In this document: one piece after another, positions 17,401 through 25,597 of the stretch
Numbering within the stretch: position 1 is the stretch's first letter
Layout: every line of letters begins with the position of its first letter
DNA from: Planctomycetota bacterium
GTDB taxonomy: Bacteria > Planctomycetota > E44-bin39
Direction: 5' to 3'
Length of the DNA: 64,000 bases
Assembly (NCBI GenBank): GCA_004376375.1
Contig: SOJX01000152.1
Span: 1 to 64,000 of the forward strand
The notes under the pieces: model-generated
What the model saw: only the letters and a program-made list of their open reading frames with translations
The model's database searches: none
What the model was told of the DNA's origin: nothing
Made by a program: the position numbers and the translations under genes

Positions 17401-18942
17401 GACAATCTGCTTTTCCAGGCAACCGAGCGCACAAAGGAAATTTCATGCCTTTACGAGGTTACAAAACTCCTCGGCGAGGCTGAAAGACCGCTGAAAGAAA
17501 TGTACCAAAGCGTGGTTGAACTGATACCGCTGGGATGGCAGTATCCCGATATAACCTGCGCCAAGATCGTCTATGAGGGGGTGGTGTTCAAAACCGGGAA
17601 TTATAAGGAAACCCCCTGGAACCTTACGGCAGACATAATGATTTCCGGGAAATGGGCCGGTGCTTTTGAAGTCACCTACCTCGAGAAAAAACCTGAACTT
17701 GACGAAGGCCCGTTTCAAAAGGAAGAACGGGACCTGATAGATGCTGTTGTCAGAGAAATTGAGAAGATGGCGGAACGCCGACAGCTTGAAGCGCAGCTTC
17801 AACAGTCCCAGAAAATGGAGGCGATCGGAAGGCTGGCCGGCGGTATTGCACACGATTTCAACAACCTGCTGACCGGCATACTCGGATACAGTCAGCTTAC
17901 CCTTGATTCTCTGGGCAAGAACGATCCCATGCGCCTGGATATCGAGGAAATCAAAAAAGCCGGTGAGAGTGCTTCAAAGCTGACCATGCAGCTTCTGGCT
18001 TTCAGCCGCAAGCAGGTGCTGGAACCGAAGATATTTAACCTCAACGACACGGTGGCCGATATAGAAAAAATGCTCCAGCGGGTTATCGGCGAAGATATAG
18101 AATTCCTGATCTCACTCGACTCCGAGCTGGGACAGGTGCGGGCCGATCCGGCCCAGGTCGAGCAGGTTATAATGAACCTTGCCGTCAATGCACGGGACGC
18201 CATGCCTAATGGCGGCAAGCTGACCATCGAAACCGCCAATGTGGAACTTGATGAAGCATATGCCGCCAACCACGTTGGAGCCAAGCCGGGATTTTTTGTT
18301 ATGCTCGCGGTAAGTGACAGTGGTTCGGGTATGGATGAGGATACGCGTTCCCACCTGTTTGAGCCGTTTTTCACCACCAAGGAAAAAGGCAGGGGAACTG
18401 GTCTCGGCCTGTCCACGGTTTACGGAACTGTAAAGCAGAGCGGCGGCTACATCTGGGTCTACAGTGAGCCGGGGATGGGAACGACATTCAAAATTTACCT
18501 GCCGCGAGTTGAGGAAACGATTGATGTAATCAAGCCGGGAGGCCCCAAGGATGCGCCTGTCGGAGGCACAGAGACCGTACTCCTCGTTGAAGACGAAGAG
18601 ATGGTGCGCGAATTCGCCAAACGTGTACTGACATCCAGTGGCTATACCGTGCTCGAAGCCGGGAGCGGCGGCGAGGCTCTCATTATCTGCGAAAAGCACG
18701 ATGGGCCGATACACCTGATGCTGACCGACGTTGTCATGCCCGGCATGAGCGGCTCCGAACTTGCCGAACGGCTGGCCGGAATTAAGTCTGACATGAAAGT
18801 GCTGTATATGTCGGGCTACACCGAGAACGCAATCGTGCATCACGGCGTTCTGGACAGCGACAAAATTTTCATCCAGAAACCGTTTACGATAGAATCACTT
18901 ACCGGCAAAGTCCGCGAAATCCTGAGTTCACCCAAGAAATAG
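14434..18942 (+). CDS. Large membrane hybrid histidine kinase (sensor-HAMP-PAS/GAF-HisKA-HATPase-REC)
   Basis: A 1502-residue hybrid kinase overlapping the TolC-family gene by ATGA, which suggests translational coupling. TM1 (about 15-37) and TM2 (about 175-197) enclose a single-CACHE-like periplasmic sensor. Then come HAMP (about 198-250), a coiled coil, a PAS (295-405), a GAF-like region (410-600, Cys-rich: ECMCG, NRCNG), three PAS domains (about 610-730, 745-855, 870-985) and a degenerate GAF (about 1000-1110). HisKA has His1140 (GGIAHDFNNLLTGILG), then a HATPase (DSGSGM, GRGTGLGL) and a C-terminal receiver (Asp1432, Lys1482). The operon with a metal-motif binding protein and an outer-membrane channel suggests that periplasmic ligand state feeds the CACHE-like domain; this is inference. 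Confidence 0.92.
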   Translation: MTDQTRPFTKKLYVKFMLAVCMLLFAVLVGMAAVLTFRQKNAYENEMKNRWLNLARNAGISFTNAVNVRDYAFLEEFNKKLSEEEDVVYSAVLDDGMNYLVHTNSKLIGETAEDDLASRCAKERKTLIEMTSRPGGTGRMYETAVPIIIAGEVWGVARIGYSAARLDAIITGLYTEFGILAAIFLLAGIAGALFLARNIASPVVKLADLAEKVADGDFSVRSAVKRSDELGLLSDSFNTMVSRLDVSQKELKKHQQHLEDLVEERTAELKKANEQLKGEITERERAEEALQGAAREWQTTFDAISDAVFLLDGKQKILRCNKSMLSFLGKSADEVIGRQCWEIIHGESEPVEGCPIASMRKSHKTESLLLPIGDKVFNVTSDPVLTDDGKLVGAVHIVSDITERKQAEEQRKLVGRILEMINQSRDEIDVIRSILLLIKEFTGIEAAGIRLKEGIDYPYYEVNGFPKDFVEAENFLCARDRAGEPLLDSNGSPVLECMCGNIIRGRFDPSHPFFTEGGSFWSNCTTELLASTSEEDRQARTRNRCNGVGYESVALIPLRAEDEIIGLLQLNDKRENMFTPQLIAFFEEIGASIGISLARRWARDKLKERENYFRSLISTLHEEVIVLDRDYRISDVNDTFLSNHGFEREDVLGLNCYEVSHGYDKPCPEFGEECKLIEVFETGEPANCVHEHITGDGLKTWMDILLSPMKDNSGNVTHVIEASRNISDLIRTTEALRESEEKHRTLVENLPQKIFFKDRSLVYVACNENYARDLKITPEEIIGKDDFEFYPRELAEKYRADDKRIIESERTEDIEEEYMKDGQRFWVHTVKTPVKDKDGSTIGVLGIFWDITEHKHADEALRKSEGNLKEAQRVAHVGSWDLNVVTGDLYWSDEVYRIYGFEPQEFVPTYEKFLAILCPEDHERVQKQVDAALSGDADYNTDFRFVRPEGKIGWIHCEGVVTRDEKGSPLRFFGTQADITERKRAEEERDNLLFQATERTKEISCLYEVTKLLGEAERPLKEMYQSVVELIPLGWQYPDITCAKIVYEGVVFKTGNYKETPWNLTADIMISGKWAGAFEVTYLEKKPELDEGPFQKEERDLIDAVVREIEKMAERRQLEAQLQQSQKMEAIGRLAGGIAHDFNNLLTGILGYSQLTLDSLGKNDPMRLDIEEIKKAGESASKLTMQLLAFSRKQVLEPKIFNLNDTVADIEKMLQRVIGEDIEFLISLDSELGQVRADPAQVEQVIMNLAVNARDAMPNGGKLTIETANVELDEAYAANHVGAKPGFFVMLAVSDSGSGMDEDTRSHLFEPFFTTKEKGRGTGLGLSTVYGTVKQSGGYIWVYSEPGMGTTFKIYLPRVEETIDVIKPGGPKDAPVGGTETVLLVEDEEMVREFAKRVLTSSGYTVLEAGSGGEALIICEKHDGPIHLMLTDVVMPGMSGSELAERLAGIKSDMKVLYMSGYTENAIVHHGVLDSDKIFIQKPFTIESLTGKVREILSSPKK

Positions 18943-18987
18943 GCATACTGCTAAAAAGGTATATGGTTTTAAAGGAATAACTAATGT

Positions 18988-21717
18988 TCAAGGGGAAATA
19001 CTATACTTATGTAACTTATAATATAGTGTGCTTTTTGGAATACCCAGGATCCTGGCGGCGCGGGCTTTATTGTTCTGCGTTTCTCTCAGAACGCTGACAA
19101 TGAGGGACCTTTCCATATCTCTGGTAGCATTTCTAATCTCCTTACCGGTTACTGCCGTAACCGTCGATCCCGTAAGTATGTGTTCCGACAGGTTCTTAAT
19201 GTCAACAGTATTATTCCCAACCATAAGGAATCTATGCATTTCATTTTCGAGTTCGCGGACGTTTCCGGGCCAGTCATAATTCATGAGTATCCTGAGGAAC
19301 TCTTTCGTTTCCGGAAGAGCACTGTCAAAGGTCGTGCCGGTTGCTTTCTCCCAGAAATGCTCAACCAGTAAAGGGATATCTTCTCTCCTGTCACGTAGCG
19401 GCGGTATATTAATTCTTACAACATTCAACCTGTAAAAAAGATCTTCTCTCAGGCGTCCGGATTGTACGAGTTCAATTGGGTCTACATTGCTGGCGGAGAT
19501 AATTCTTGTGTCGATTCCTATGGAATGTTTTCCACCGATCCGGCGTATTTCTTTTTCCTGAGTAACGCGCAGCAATTTCTGCTGCATGTCATGACTCATG
19601 TTGCCCACTTCATCCAGGAAAAAAGTACCGCCGCTTGAAACTTCGAAAAGCCCCTTCTCGGTTGAGTCCGCGCCTGTAAAGGCCCCCTTCTCGTAGCCGA
19701 ACAGTTCGCTTTCGAGCAGGCTGTCAGGTACTGAAGCACAGTTAACTGCCGTGAACAGCCTGTTCTTTCGTGGACCGTTGTAATGGATTGCTCTTGCTAT
19801 AAGTTCTTTTCCCGTTCCGCTCTCACCGTAAATATACGCCGGGAGGCTTGTTTCACAGACCTTGTCAAGAATCCTGAACAGCTCCTGCATTTTCGGACTT
19901 TTACCAATAATGTTTTTATGACTGTAACGTATTTCGAGCTCGCGCTGTTTCTGCTGAAGCGTTGAACGGGTGTTGTTCAATCTGACTTCAAGTTTCTGGT
20001 TCAGGTTTTTAACCTGATCGTATAGCTGAGACTTAACCATAGCCGAGGCTGCCTGCTCCATCAGCATAACCATGAATTTTACCGTCTGTTGCTCCAGGTC
20101 TATAACGGCGAACCGGCTGTCAAGGTAAACTGCTCCAATTGCCTTTCCCTCCCTCATCAGCGGGAATGCAAATACACCTTTAATCGTACTGGGATTAACC
20201 GAATCAGAGCCTTCAGGTGCTTCCGGCTGACTGATATTTCCCACGGTATATGCGCTTCCTGAAGTCATGACTTTTGAAACCACTTCCATTATGAACCTGG
20301 AATCCTTTTCAGAACGGATATCCGAGATGAAATTCCGCTGTGCGGCGACATCCCATTTATGATTATGCGTGAGAGCTACGAATCCTCTTTCTGCACCGCT
20401 AATCTCGAGCGCTACGTCAATAATTTTCTCCAGGATGGTAGTCATATCCGTTTCGCTGTTTATTGCCTTGGTAATTTCGAGAAGTACCATCAAATCTTTT
20501 TCCCCGTTGTTTTCCATCATGGTTTGCGGCCTGAAGTCCAAAAGCGATTCGCCTGGAATGTGTTTAAAAAGCTTCCTTAGTTCTTTTCGAGCATTCAGTA
20601 CACGGGTCGTTTCAGGCCTGTTTGCCAGAATATCGGCTGTTTTGAACAGGTAGCGCATGCCGGTTTCCCGGTCTCTGTCAAGCAGATACTTGCCGTATTC
20701 GAGCAGCACGAACTCAATTTCTTCGGGAACACCACCTGCTCTAAGAGCCCTGAATTTCTGGATACTTTCCTCAAAATGCTTTTGGGCAAGCGGATTATTC
20801 TGTGCGGCCAATACAAGTGCCAGTACTTCGTGGACCCATGGAAGATGACTTTCCTCCTTGAATCTTTCCGCGCTTTCGAGCGCTTTTGCGGCATATGTTG
20901 CCGCCTTATCGACTTCATTCAGTTTTAGAAATATTTGCGCAAGGTCGTAGTAGCAGCTGGTCAGCATATGCCTGGACCCCGTATCTTCGAAAATGCCAAG
21001 GGCATATTCGACTTCATGCTGAGCTTTGTCCCACTCGCCTTTATCGAAATAGATTGAGGAAGAATACTTGGCTATATGCGCCTTGGCAAGGACCGAGTCG
21101 ATCTCGTCAGCGATTTCTTTTGCTCTTCGCAGAGCAGACAAAGCGTGTTCTTCGTTTCCCAGGTGGTAATTTGTAAGGGCCAGGTTATTCAGCGAAGCGA
21201 CCAATCGCTCGCGATTGCCTGTCTGTTCGCAGGCCTCTCTTTCAAGGTCGAAATACTCGGCGGCAAGAGCCCACCTGTTCCGGGTAAAGTAAACGCCTCC
21301 AAGCACATTGAATATATATGCCAGAACGTCTTGTCTGTCGTTCTTTACAAAACCTAATGCCTTTTTGGAGTAAAATTCGGCTTCTTGAAGCAGCTTTTTC
21401 CCAATATATACAAGCGCTATTGCTCTGTATGCGAGAGCTCGTATTTCGTGAGGCACTGCCTTGTTTTCAGCGTTCTTCCGCGCTATCTTTTCCGCTTTTT
21501 CCAAATCAGGCATGCTGAGGTATGTTGCAGCAATCAGATTATGGATTATCGACTTTCTCTCAATATTACGCTCCGTACGAAGCACATCCTCAGCTGCCTT
21601 GAGAACTAAATCAATATTCCCTTTTTCCGAAAGCAACGAACGAACAAGGATACTGAAGCTTCCTTTGTCAAGCTCGCGAAGTATTTTTTCCCTGATATCA
21701 TCAAATGGGCTTTTCAT
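18988..21717 (-). CDS. TPR-GAF sigma54 enhancer-binding protein (EBP1)
   Basis: A 909-residue activator without a receiver. The N-terminal 390 residues are tetratricopeptide repeats, followed by a GAF domain (about 405-560), a coiled coil and an AAA+ domain. The AAA+ part has GESGTGKE (Walker A), GAFTGAD (sigma54 contact) and TFFLDE (Walker B). A Fis-type HTH (ARILGIPKSTLYYKLHKY) ends the chain. Signals are therefore sensed by the TPR/GAF part rather than by phosphorylation. The start at 21717 follows GAGGATG. A sigma70 promoter drives the gene. It is divergent from a STAS-lipoprotein operon with a sigma54-type promoter, its probable target. It shares its full domain order with EBP2 (57267-60035) but differs in the recognition helix. 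Confidence 0.93.
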   Translation of the reverse strand: MKSPFDDIREKILRELDKGSFSILVRSLLSEKGNIDLVLKAAEDVLRTERNIERKSIIHNLIAATYLSMPDLEKAEKIARKNAENKAVPHEIRALAYRAIALVYIGKKLLQEAEFYSKKALGFVKNDRQDVLAYIFNVLGGVYFTRNRWALAAEYFDLEREACEQTGNRERLVASLNNLALTNYHLGNEEHALSALRRAKEIADEIDSVLAKAHIAKYSSSIYFDKGEWDKAQHEVEYALGIFEDTGSRHMLTSCYYDLAQIFLKLNEVDKAATYAAKALESAERFKEESHLPWVHEVLALVLAAQNNPLAQKHFEESIQKFRALRAGGVPEEIEFVLLEYGKYLLDRDRETGMRYLFKTADILANRPETTRVLNARKELRKLFKHIPGESLLDFRPQTMMENNGEKDLMVLLEITKAINSETDMTTILEKIIDVALEISGAERGFVALTHNHKWDVAAQRNFISDIRSEKDSRFIMEVVSKVMTSGSAYTVGNISQPEAPEGSDSVNPSTIKGVFAFPLMREGKAIGAVYLDSRFAVIDLEQQTVKFMVMLMEQAASAMVKSQLYDQVKNLNQKLEVRLNNTRSTLQQKQRELEIRYSHKNIIGKSPKMQELFRILDKVCETSLPAYIYGESGTGKELIARAIHYNGPRKNRLFTAVNCASVPDSLLESELFGYEKGAFTGADSTEKGLFEVSSGGTFFLDEVGNMSHDMQQKLLRVTQEKEIRRIGGKHSIGIDTRIISASNVDPIELVQSGRLREDLFYRLNVVRINIPPLRDRREDIPLLVEHFWEKATGTTFDSALPETKEFLRILMNYDWPGNVRELENEMHRFLMVGNNTVDIKNLSEHILTGSTVTAVTGKEIRNATRDMERSLIVSVLRETQNNKARAARILGIPKSTLYYKLHKYSISP

Positions 21718-21749
21718 GAATTCATCCTCAGTCTTTTTTATTCCATTCC

Positions 21750-21778
21750 AGTATACCTGAACCAAAGCAAAGTATCAA
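21750..21778 (-). promoter_or_regulatory. Sigma70 promoter of EBP1
   Basis: On the minus strand TTGATA (21778-21773) and TATACT (21755-21750) are spaced 17 bp apart. Both hexamers are one change from consensus. The -35 box lies 8 bp from the palindrome at 21786, so EBP1 binding there could feed back on its own expression. Confidence 0.65.
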
Positions 21779-21785
21779 TAAAAAA

Positions 21786-21819
21786 GTCAGATATCTGACC
21801 ATATAGTCGAAATCCTGAC
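21786..21819. promoter_or_regulatory. Tandem GTC-N8-GAC elements, candidate EBP1 enhancer (UAS1)
   Basis: GTCAGATATCTGAC at 21786-21799 is a perfect 14-bp palindrome. A second, imperfect copy GTCGAAATCCTGAC lies at 21806-21819, 20 bp away, two helical turns. The last base is 100 bp from the -24 GG of the sigma54-type promoter at 21918. This is the expected geometry for a dimeric Fis-type activator, here most likely EBP1, which is encoded next to it. Confidence 0.65.
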
Positions 21820-21917
21820 CCATATCCGTATTTGCGAATTCATTAACCCTTGCCCTTAATTGGCATAACATCTTGAATGCTCTTGCGTTATCCCGAATGG
21901 CCTGTTTGGAGTTCTTA

Positions 21918-21933
21918 TGGAACAGACTTTGCT
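21918..21933 (+). promoter_or_regulatory. Sigma54-type promoter of the STAS-lipoprotein operon
   Basis: TGGAACAGACTTTGCT has GG (21919-21920) and GC (21931-21932) 10 bp apart and a full TTGCT. The predicted transcript start near 21944 is 42 nt upstream of the ATG at 21986. It shares the GGAAC...TTTGC core with the promoters at 48988 and 57086. Confidence 0.8.
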
Positions 21934-21985
21934 TATGTAACATTGTGTCAAATGGGAAAATCATGGTTGAATCAGGGAAAATCAA

Positions 21986-22252
21986 ATGCAGGGTAGATCC
22001 GTTGAACTGAAGGTTTCGGCAAAGCTGACGGGGCATTTTGCCCGCAGTTGTTTTGCATTGCTGTGTAATCTGGTCGAGCGGCAGAACTCGCATGTGCATC
22101 TGAACCTGCGGGAATGCACTTCTTTCGATTCCATAGGATTGATGATAATCGAATGGGCTGCAAATAGAAACGGCAAGGGAGACGTAAAAGTCAGCCTGCC
22201 GGTATTGTCCCGTTACGAAAAAGAAATGAAGCCGCTTCAGACAATCAAATGA
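21986..22252 (+). CDS. STAS-domain protein (anti-anti-sigma-like), 88 residues
   Basis: A single STAS-like domain with the SpoIIAA-type core: LTGHFARSCFALLC, then HVHLNLRECTSFDSIGLMIIEWA. The DSIG motif keeps a serine at the position phosphorylated in anti-sigma-factor antagonists. It is the first gene of the sigma54 operon opposite EBP1. A paralogue (55599-55907) is in the EBP2-side operon, with GKLTGSFARESLLLLKGAV and EVTSIDSIGSSILNW aligning. No partner-switch kinase or phosphatase is encoded here, so the partner is unknown; control of an activator or of export is possible. Confidence 0.7.
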   Translation: MQGRSVELKVSAKLTGHFARSCFALLCNLVERQNSHVHLNLRECTSFDSIGLMIIEWAANRNGKGDVKVSLPVLSRYEKEMKPLQTIK

Positions 22253-22323
22253 TTAATCGTTTGCCGCGCATACGCCATATTGGAGCGTGCAGACAAAACA
22301 GGTAAAAAAAACGGGGAGGAAAC

Positions 22324-23139
22324 ATGAGCAAGCGCCGCCTTCTACAGTTCTGTGCAGTCCTGGCTATTATCCTGGGTATGAGCCTGGCGGGCTGCGGCAG
22401 TAGTGGAAGCAGCAGCAAGAGGACGCCCGTTCCGACCGGAACAGGGACAGGAACAGGAACCGGAACTGGAACCGGAACCGGAACCGGATCGGGAACGGGA
22501 CCGATAGGCGGGCCGACCGGTACCGGTACTTTTTCAGCGGGAGGCAGCTATTATCTCTATTACATCTCCCCTTCTCTGGAGGAGAATGGCGGGAACGCTC
22601 CACTCGTGGTTTTTCTCCATGGGGCAGGCGTAAGCCCATCGAGCGAAATGGCAAAATGGAAATCCACTGCTGACGCGAAAGGCTTCGTGTGGATAGGCCC
22701 CGCCAGCGGCATGGGCGACCGGTGGAGGTGGCCGGATGATGCGTCAATTATCAATGCAGCCATTGACGGCGCGCTGGGAACCTGGAACATCAATGCGGAT
22801 CGCGTGTATCTGGGCGGATATTCGGCAGGCGCCGCTCATGGCTGCGAAGTATACGGTACGAGCCAGTACGGCGCAAAACTGGCGGCCATGTCAGGTTTCT
22901 GCGGTCCTATCGACATGACGGGCTACCAGGGCGGAACTCCACGGAAAGTGCCGGTTTATCTCGCATCCAACTCGGGTGATTTCAATTTCGGCTGGCAGTC
23001 GTTCGCAGTTGATTCATTCAAGAGCAAAGGACACGAAGCAGTTTTCCAGGATGAATCCGGCCGCGTCGGCGGCCATACATACGACTCCCAGAGTTGTGCA
23101 GACGCTTTCGACTGGATGTCGGGTCATACACTGAATTGA
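22324..23139 (+). CDS. Gly-Thr-linker lipoprotein, alpha/beta-hydrolase (esterase/PHB-depolymerase-like)
   Basis: A 271-residue lipoprotein. The signal peptide ends in a canonical lipobox (LAGC) and is followed by a Ser/Arg patch and a GTGTGT-type linker (about 38-62). The rest is an alpha/beta-hydrolase: VVFLHGAG oxyanion region, nucleophile elbow GGYSAGA, and a late GGHTYDS that can supply the catalytic His. This resembles secreted feruloyl-esterase and polyhydroxybutyrate-depolymerase families; substrate is unknown. GGGGAGGA precedes the ATG. Related enzymes with the same linker occur at 60366 and 62864. Confidence 0.82.
   Translation: MSKRRLLQFCAVLAIILGMSLAGCGSSGSSSKRTPVPTGTGTGTGTGTGTGTGTGSGTGPIGGPTGTGTFSAGGSYYLYYISPSLEENGGNAPLVVFLHGAGVSPSSEMAKWKSTADAKGFVWIGPASGMGDRWRWPDDASIINAAIDGALGTWNINADRVYLGGYSAGAAHGCEVYGTSQYGAKLAAMSGFCGPIDMTGYQGGTPRKVPVYLASNSGDFNFGWQSFAVDSFKSKGHEAVFQDESGRVGGHTYDSQSCADAFDWMSGHTLN
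22438..22500 (+). repeat. Tandem GGNACN hexanucleotide repeat coding a Gly-Thr linker
   Basis: About ten 6-bp units of the form GGAAC[A/C/T] or GGGACA encode alternating Gly-Thr, with one Gly-Ser unit near the end. Units vary at synonymous positions but keep register, as expected of repeat expansion in frame. Confidence 0.8.
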
Positions 23140-23158
23140 ATGCAAGCGAGGCAAAGCC

Positions 23159-23893
23159 ATGGCAAAGCGGATAACGGTTTTTCTCATCGCGGTAACCATA
23201 ATCGCGGCAGCCGGATGCAGTAGCGGGCATAAAAGTTCCCGGCCGGCTCTGCCTCCCGGCGGCGGGGGAACCGGCACCGGTACAGGCACCGGCACTGGCA
23301 CAGGAACCGGAACTGGAACGGGTGGTACTTACCTTGAGTTCGATTACATCTGGGCCATTGGGGGAGGAAGCGCCACGGCAGCCCAACTGGAAGCCGTGAA
23401 AAACAATATTCAAAATCTCTCAAACGGCCTCTATGCAATAGGTCAAGGCCAGCAGTATATCAGGAAAGTCACTATCAGAAACAACTCCTCAGGGGGTGAC
23501 ATAGTTACCCCGGTCAGTGTTGTCGCTTCGGGAAAACTGGGAGGCGGGCTATGGGCCAAGACATCCCTTGGGCCGGACGGCTGGTACATTACCTGCGGCG
23601 GGCTGGTAGATTCCTATACCTTTGCTCATGAGCACGGTCACAAAGAATTTGCCCTCGCGGGCGGCGTCAGGAAAGAAGAATACACCGGCAGCGGATGTGC
23701 ATGCGTGATGAGCACGGGTGCATCAGGCGGCAGGATGCAGTACTGCGATGATTCAAACCATAACACCGCCGATTACAGCTTCGATTCCTGCTGGACGGCC
23801 ATCAGGTCAAGCACGCAGATGGAACATACTGACGGCAATTATTCATCCGGATCAGGTTCGCAGCCGATCACGGAAGTAGTAATAGTGAATTAA
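23159..23893 (+). CDS. Gly-Thr-linker lipoprotein with HEHGH motif, metallopeptidase-like
   Basis: A 244-residue lipoprotein with lipobox AAGC and a linker of repeated Gly-Thr. The globular domain starts at YIWAIGGGSAT. It carries HEHGH (157-161), the zinc-binding HExxH signature, then KEEYTGSGCACVMSTG and a closing MEHTDGNY. Three other proteins in the window (54865, 61241, 62000) share the same order HExxH, EEY, C-x(1-2)-C-[VA]-M, and a C-terminal HT motif. The third metal ligand is not obvious. I know no named family with this combination, so peptidase activity is a prediction from HExxH only. Confidence 0.72.
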   Translation: MAKRITVFLIAVTIIAAAGCSSGHKSSRPALPPGGGGTGTGTGTGTGTGTGTGTGGTYLEFDYIWAIGGGSATAAQLEAVKNNIQNLSNGLYAIGQGQQYIRKVTIRNNSSGGDIVTPVSVVASGKLGGGLWAKTSLGPDGWYITCGGLVDSYTFAHEHGHKEFALAGGVRKEEYTGSGCACVMSTGASGGRMQYCDDSNHNTADYSFDSCWTAIRSSTQMEHTDGNYSSGSGSQPITEVVIVN

Positions 23894-23957
23894 CCATTAA
23901 AGGATCGAAAGCCGCAACGCAGCATGTGAGCTGCAATGTCAGTTGGAGGAAAAAATA

Positions 23958-25433
23958 ATGGGTCGAGTGGTTGCACGGTCGGGTTTCTTTTTAATCCTGA
24001 TAATAAGCCTTTCAATTGCAGCTTTTGCCTGCAGGAACAGGAGCGGTAAAAACCATCCGCCTCCGGGATGGGGTTGGGATACAGGGAGCGGACCAGGTAC
24101 AGGCACCGGGCCGAATTTCGGGACTGGAAGCGGAACCGGTCCTCACACCGGGGGAATCCCGCGCACGGTGTTGGTTGAATACTTCGACAGGTTCCCGTCT
24201 TTTTATCCCAACCTCGCCGACATTATAAGAGTAAAAAAGGACTTTGACGTACTCTACGCCAACTTTCAGGTCCACCCTCCCAGCATCGTTTTCAATACTG
24301 AAGAGCATAAATTCATTGTCCTCGGGCTGTATGGCCAGCCATGGCCTGATTATCCATATGTCCACATCGACGGTGAGCGCGTGGGGAATCCAGCCCCCTG
24401 CAGCTGGGATATCGAGTCCAAAATCAAGGAAAGAAAAGAAATACCTGCTCAGGTCTCGCCCGACCTGGTTTTCGAGGTCGATAATTCCTCGCGAACGGTT
24501 ACCATTACCGGCAGCGTGACGAATATGTCATCCGAGACTTTCGGCCCCATATGCCTGCGCGCAGCCATACACGACCTGAGAAAAGGAACGGACTGGCTCG
24601 AAACAAGCTATGACTGCATTGGCCGGGAAATCGCGAACATAAACATTGATGGTCTTGCAATCGGCGAGACTAAAGAATTTCCGGCATGGACTTCGCGGAG
24701 CCTGCCCGGTGATGTCAATCTGGATTGGGTCGGCGTTATGGCATCAGTATGGGAGCTTACTTCGAGCGGCCTGGGCAGATGCCTCCAGGCCACCGAAGCG
24801 TTTCCTGCAGGTCCGGCTTATGAACCGCCTGACGGCAATCCGTCCGATCCAATTAACTTTGAAGATTATTTCTGGCCGCTCAGCACCGACTGGCGCTGGA
24901 CTTTCGCCGGCGGCGCATACAAAGACATCGGCCCGGTCACCCAGATGGGCTCGGTGCAGACTTTCCCGATGCGCGAGTACTCGTCGGAAGACCCCGGCTG
25001 GACGCAATATTTCGGTACGGACGGCAGTCATACGCTGTACGAGTTACGATTCGCAATTTACCCCAAGTTTTACTGGGATTTCGATCCGCCTTTCGTCTGG
25101 GGTTTTCGTGACATGCCTCCAGGTGAGAAGTTCACCACCAGGTCTACTGCAATAAAACACGATCATCAGACGGGGAAACCGATAGGAAATCCCGAAAGCT
25201 GGAAGTTCGAGGCAACCTATCTGGGGAAGGAAGAAGTGGATGTCCCGTACGGCAAATGCGTTGACTGCATAAAGATGCACTACAGGACGTTCCGCCAGAA
25301 CATGCTTCTCTTTGACGAAGTCTTCTGGTTTTCCCGGCATGAAGGCATTGTGAAATACCAGGCCATGTACGTAAATGCCGACCGCAGGGATATCCTCTGG
25401 GAAACGTCGACGATTCAGTTTCCCGGTCATTAG
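23958..25433 (+). CDS. Gly-Thr-linker lipoprotein, Omp28/thioredoxin-like N-terminal part, unknown C-terminal part
   Basis: A 491-residue predicted lipoprotein. The start at 23958 has GGAGGA seven bases upstream. The lipobox is weak (AFAC). A GTG-rich linker (about 37-60) precedes a domain starting VLVEYFDRF with HIDGERVG, which recalls Omp28-type thioredoxin-like folds. A CARDB-like beta segment (TVTITGSVTNMSSETFGPIC) and a C-terminal domain (YFWPLSTDWRWTFAGG...) follow. The C-terminal part resembles in style the 49055 lipoprotein (NYAPGNWWEYTVAG). No catalytic motif is visible; the function is unknown. Confidence 0.65.
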   Translation: MGRVVARSGFFLILIISLSIAAFACRNRSGKNHPPPGWGWDTGSGPGTGTGPNFGTGSGTGPHTGGIPRTVLVEYFDRFPSFYPNLADIIRVKKDFDVLYANFQVHPPSIVFNTEEHKFIVLGLYGQPWPDYPYVHIDGERVGNPAPCSWDIESKIKERKEIPAQVSPDLVFEVDNSSRTVTITGSVTNMSSETFGPICLRAAIHDLRKGTDWLETSYDCIGREIANINIDGLAIGETKEFPAWTSRSLPGDVNLDWVGVMASVWELTSSGLGRCLQATEAFPAGPAYEPPDGNPSDPINFEDYFWPLSTDWRWTFAGGAYKDIGPVTQMGSVQTFPMREYSSEDPGWTQYFGTDGSHTLYELRFAIYPKFYWDFDPPFVWGFRDMPPGEKFTTRSTAIKHDHQTGKPIGNPESWKFEATYLGKEEVDVPYGKCVDCIKMHYRTFRQNMLLFDEVFWFSRHEGIVKYQAMYVNADRRDILWETSTIQFPGH

Positions 25434-25435
25434 GA

Positions 25436-25462
25436 TGTTCGTCAGTGAAATGGAGGACAGAC
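25436..25462 (+). repeat. Direct repeat copy 1 of a ribosome-binding-site region
   Basis: TGTTCGTCAGTGAAATGGAG followed by GACAGAC recurs at 25568-25595 with one indel and one substitution. The second copy provides the GGAGG site of the 25598 gene. The first copy leads only into a very short frame and looks like a leftover gene front. Confidence 0.7.
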
Positions 25463-25567
25463 GACATAAAAGGAGGAACAGTTGCATCAAATAATTAAAT
25501 ATATAGAACTTTTTGATAAAAAGCAGCGTCGAAGAGGGGTATGCAAGTTTATAGTTTCCAGGCAGGG

Positions 25568-25595
25568 TGTTCGTCAGTAAAAATGGAGGACAGAC
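25568..25595 (+). repeat. Direct repeat copy 2 of a ribosome-binding-site region
   Basis: Partner of the copy at 25436-25462, 132 bp away. It carries the Shine-Dalgarno used by the downstream lipoprotein gene, which marks duplication of the gene front at this spot. Confidence 0.7.
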
Positions 25596-25597
25596 TC

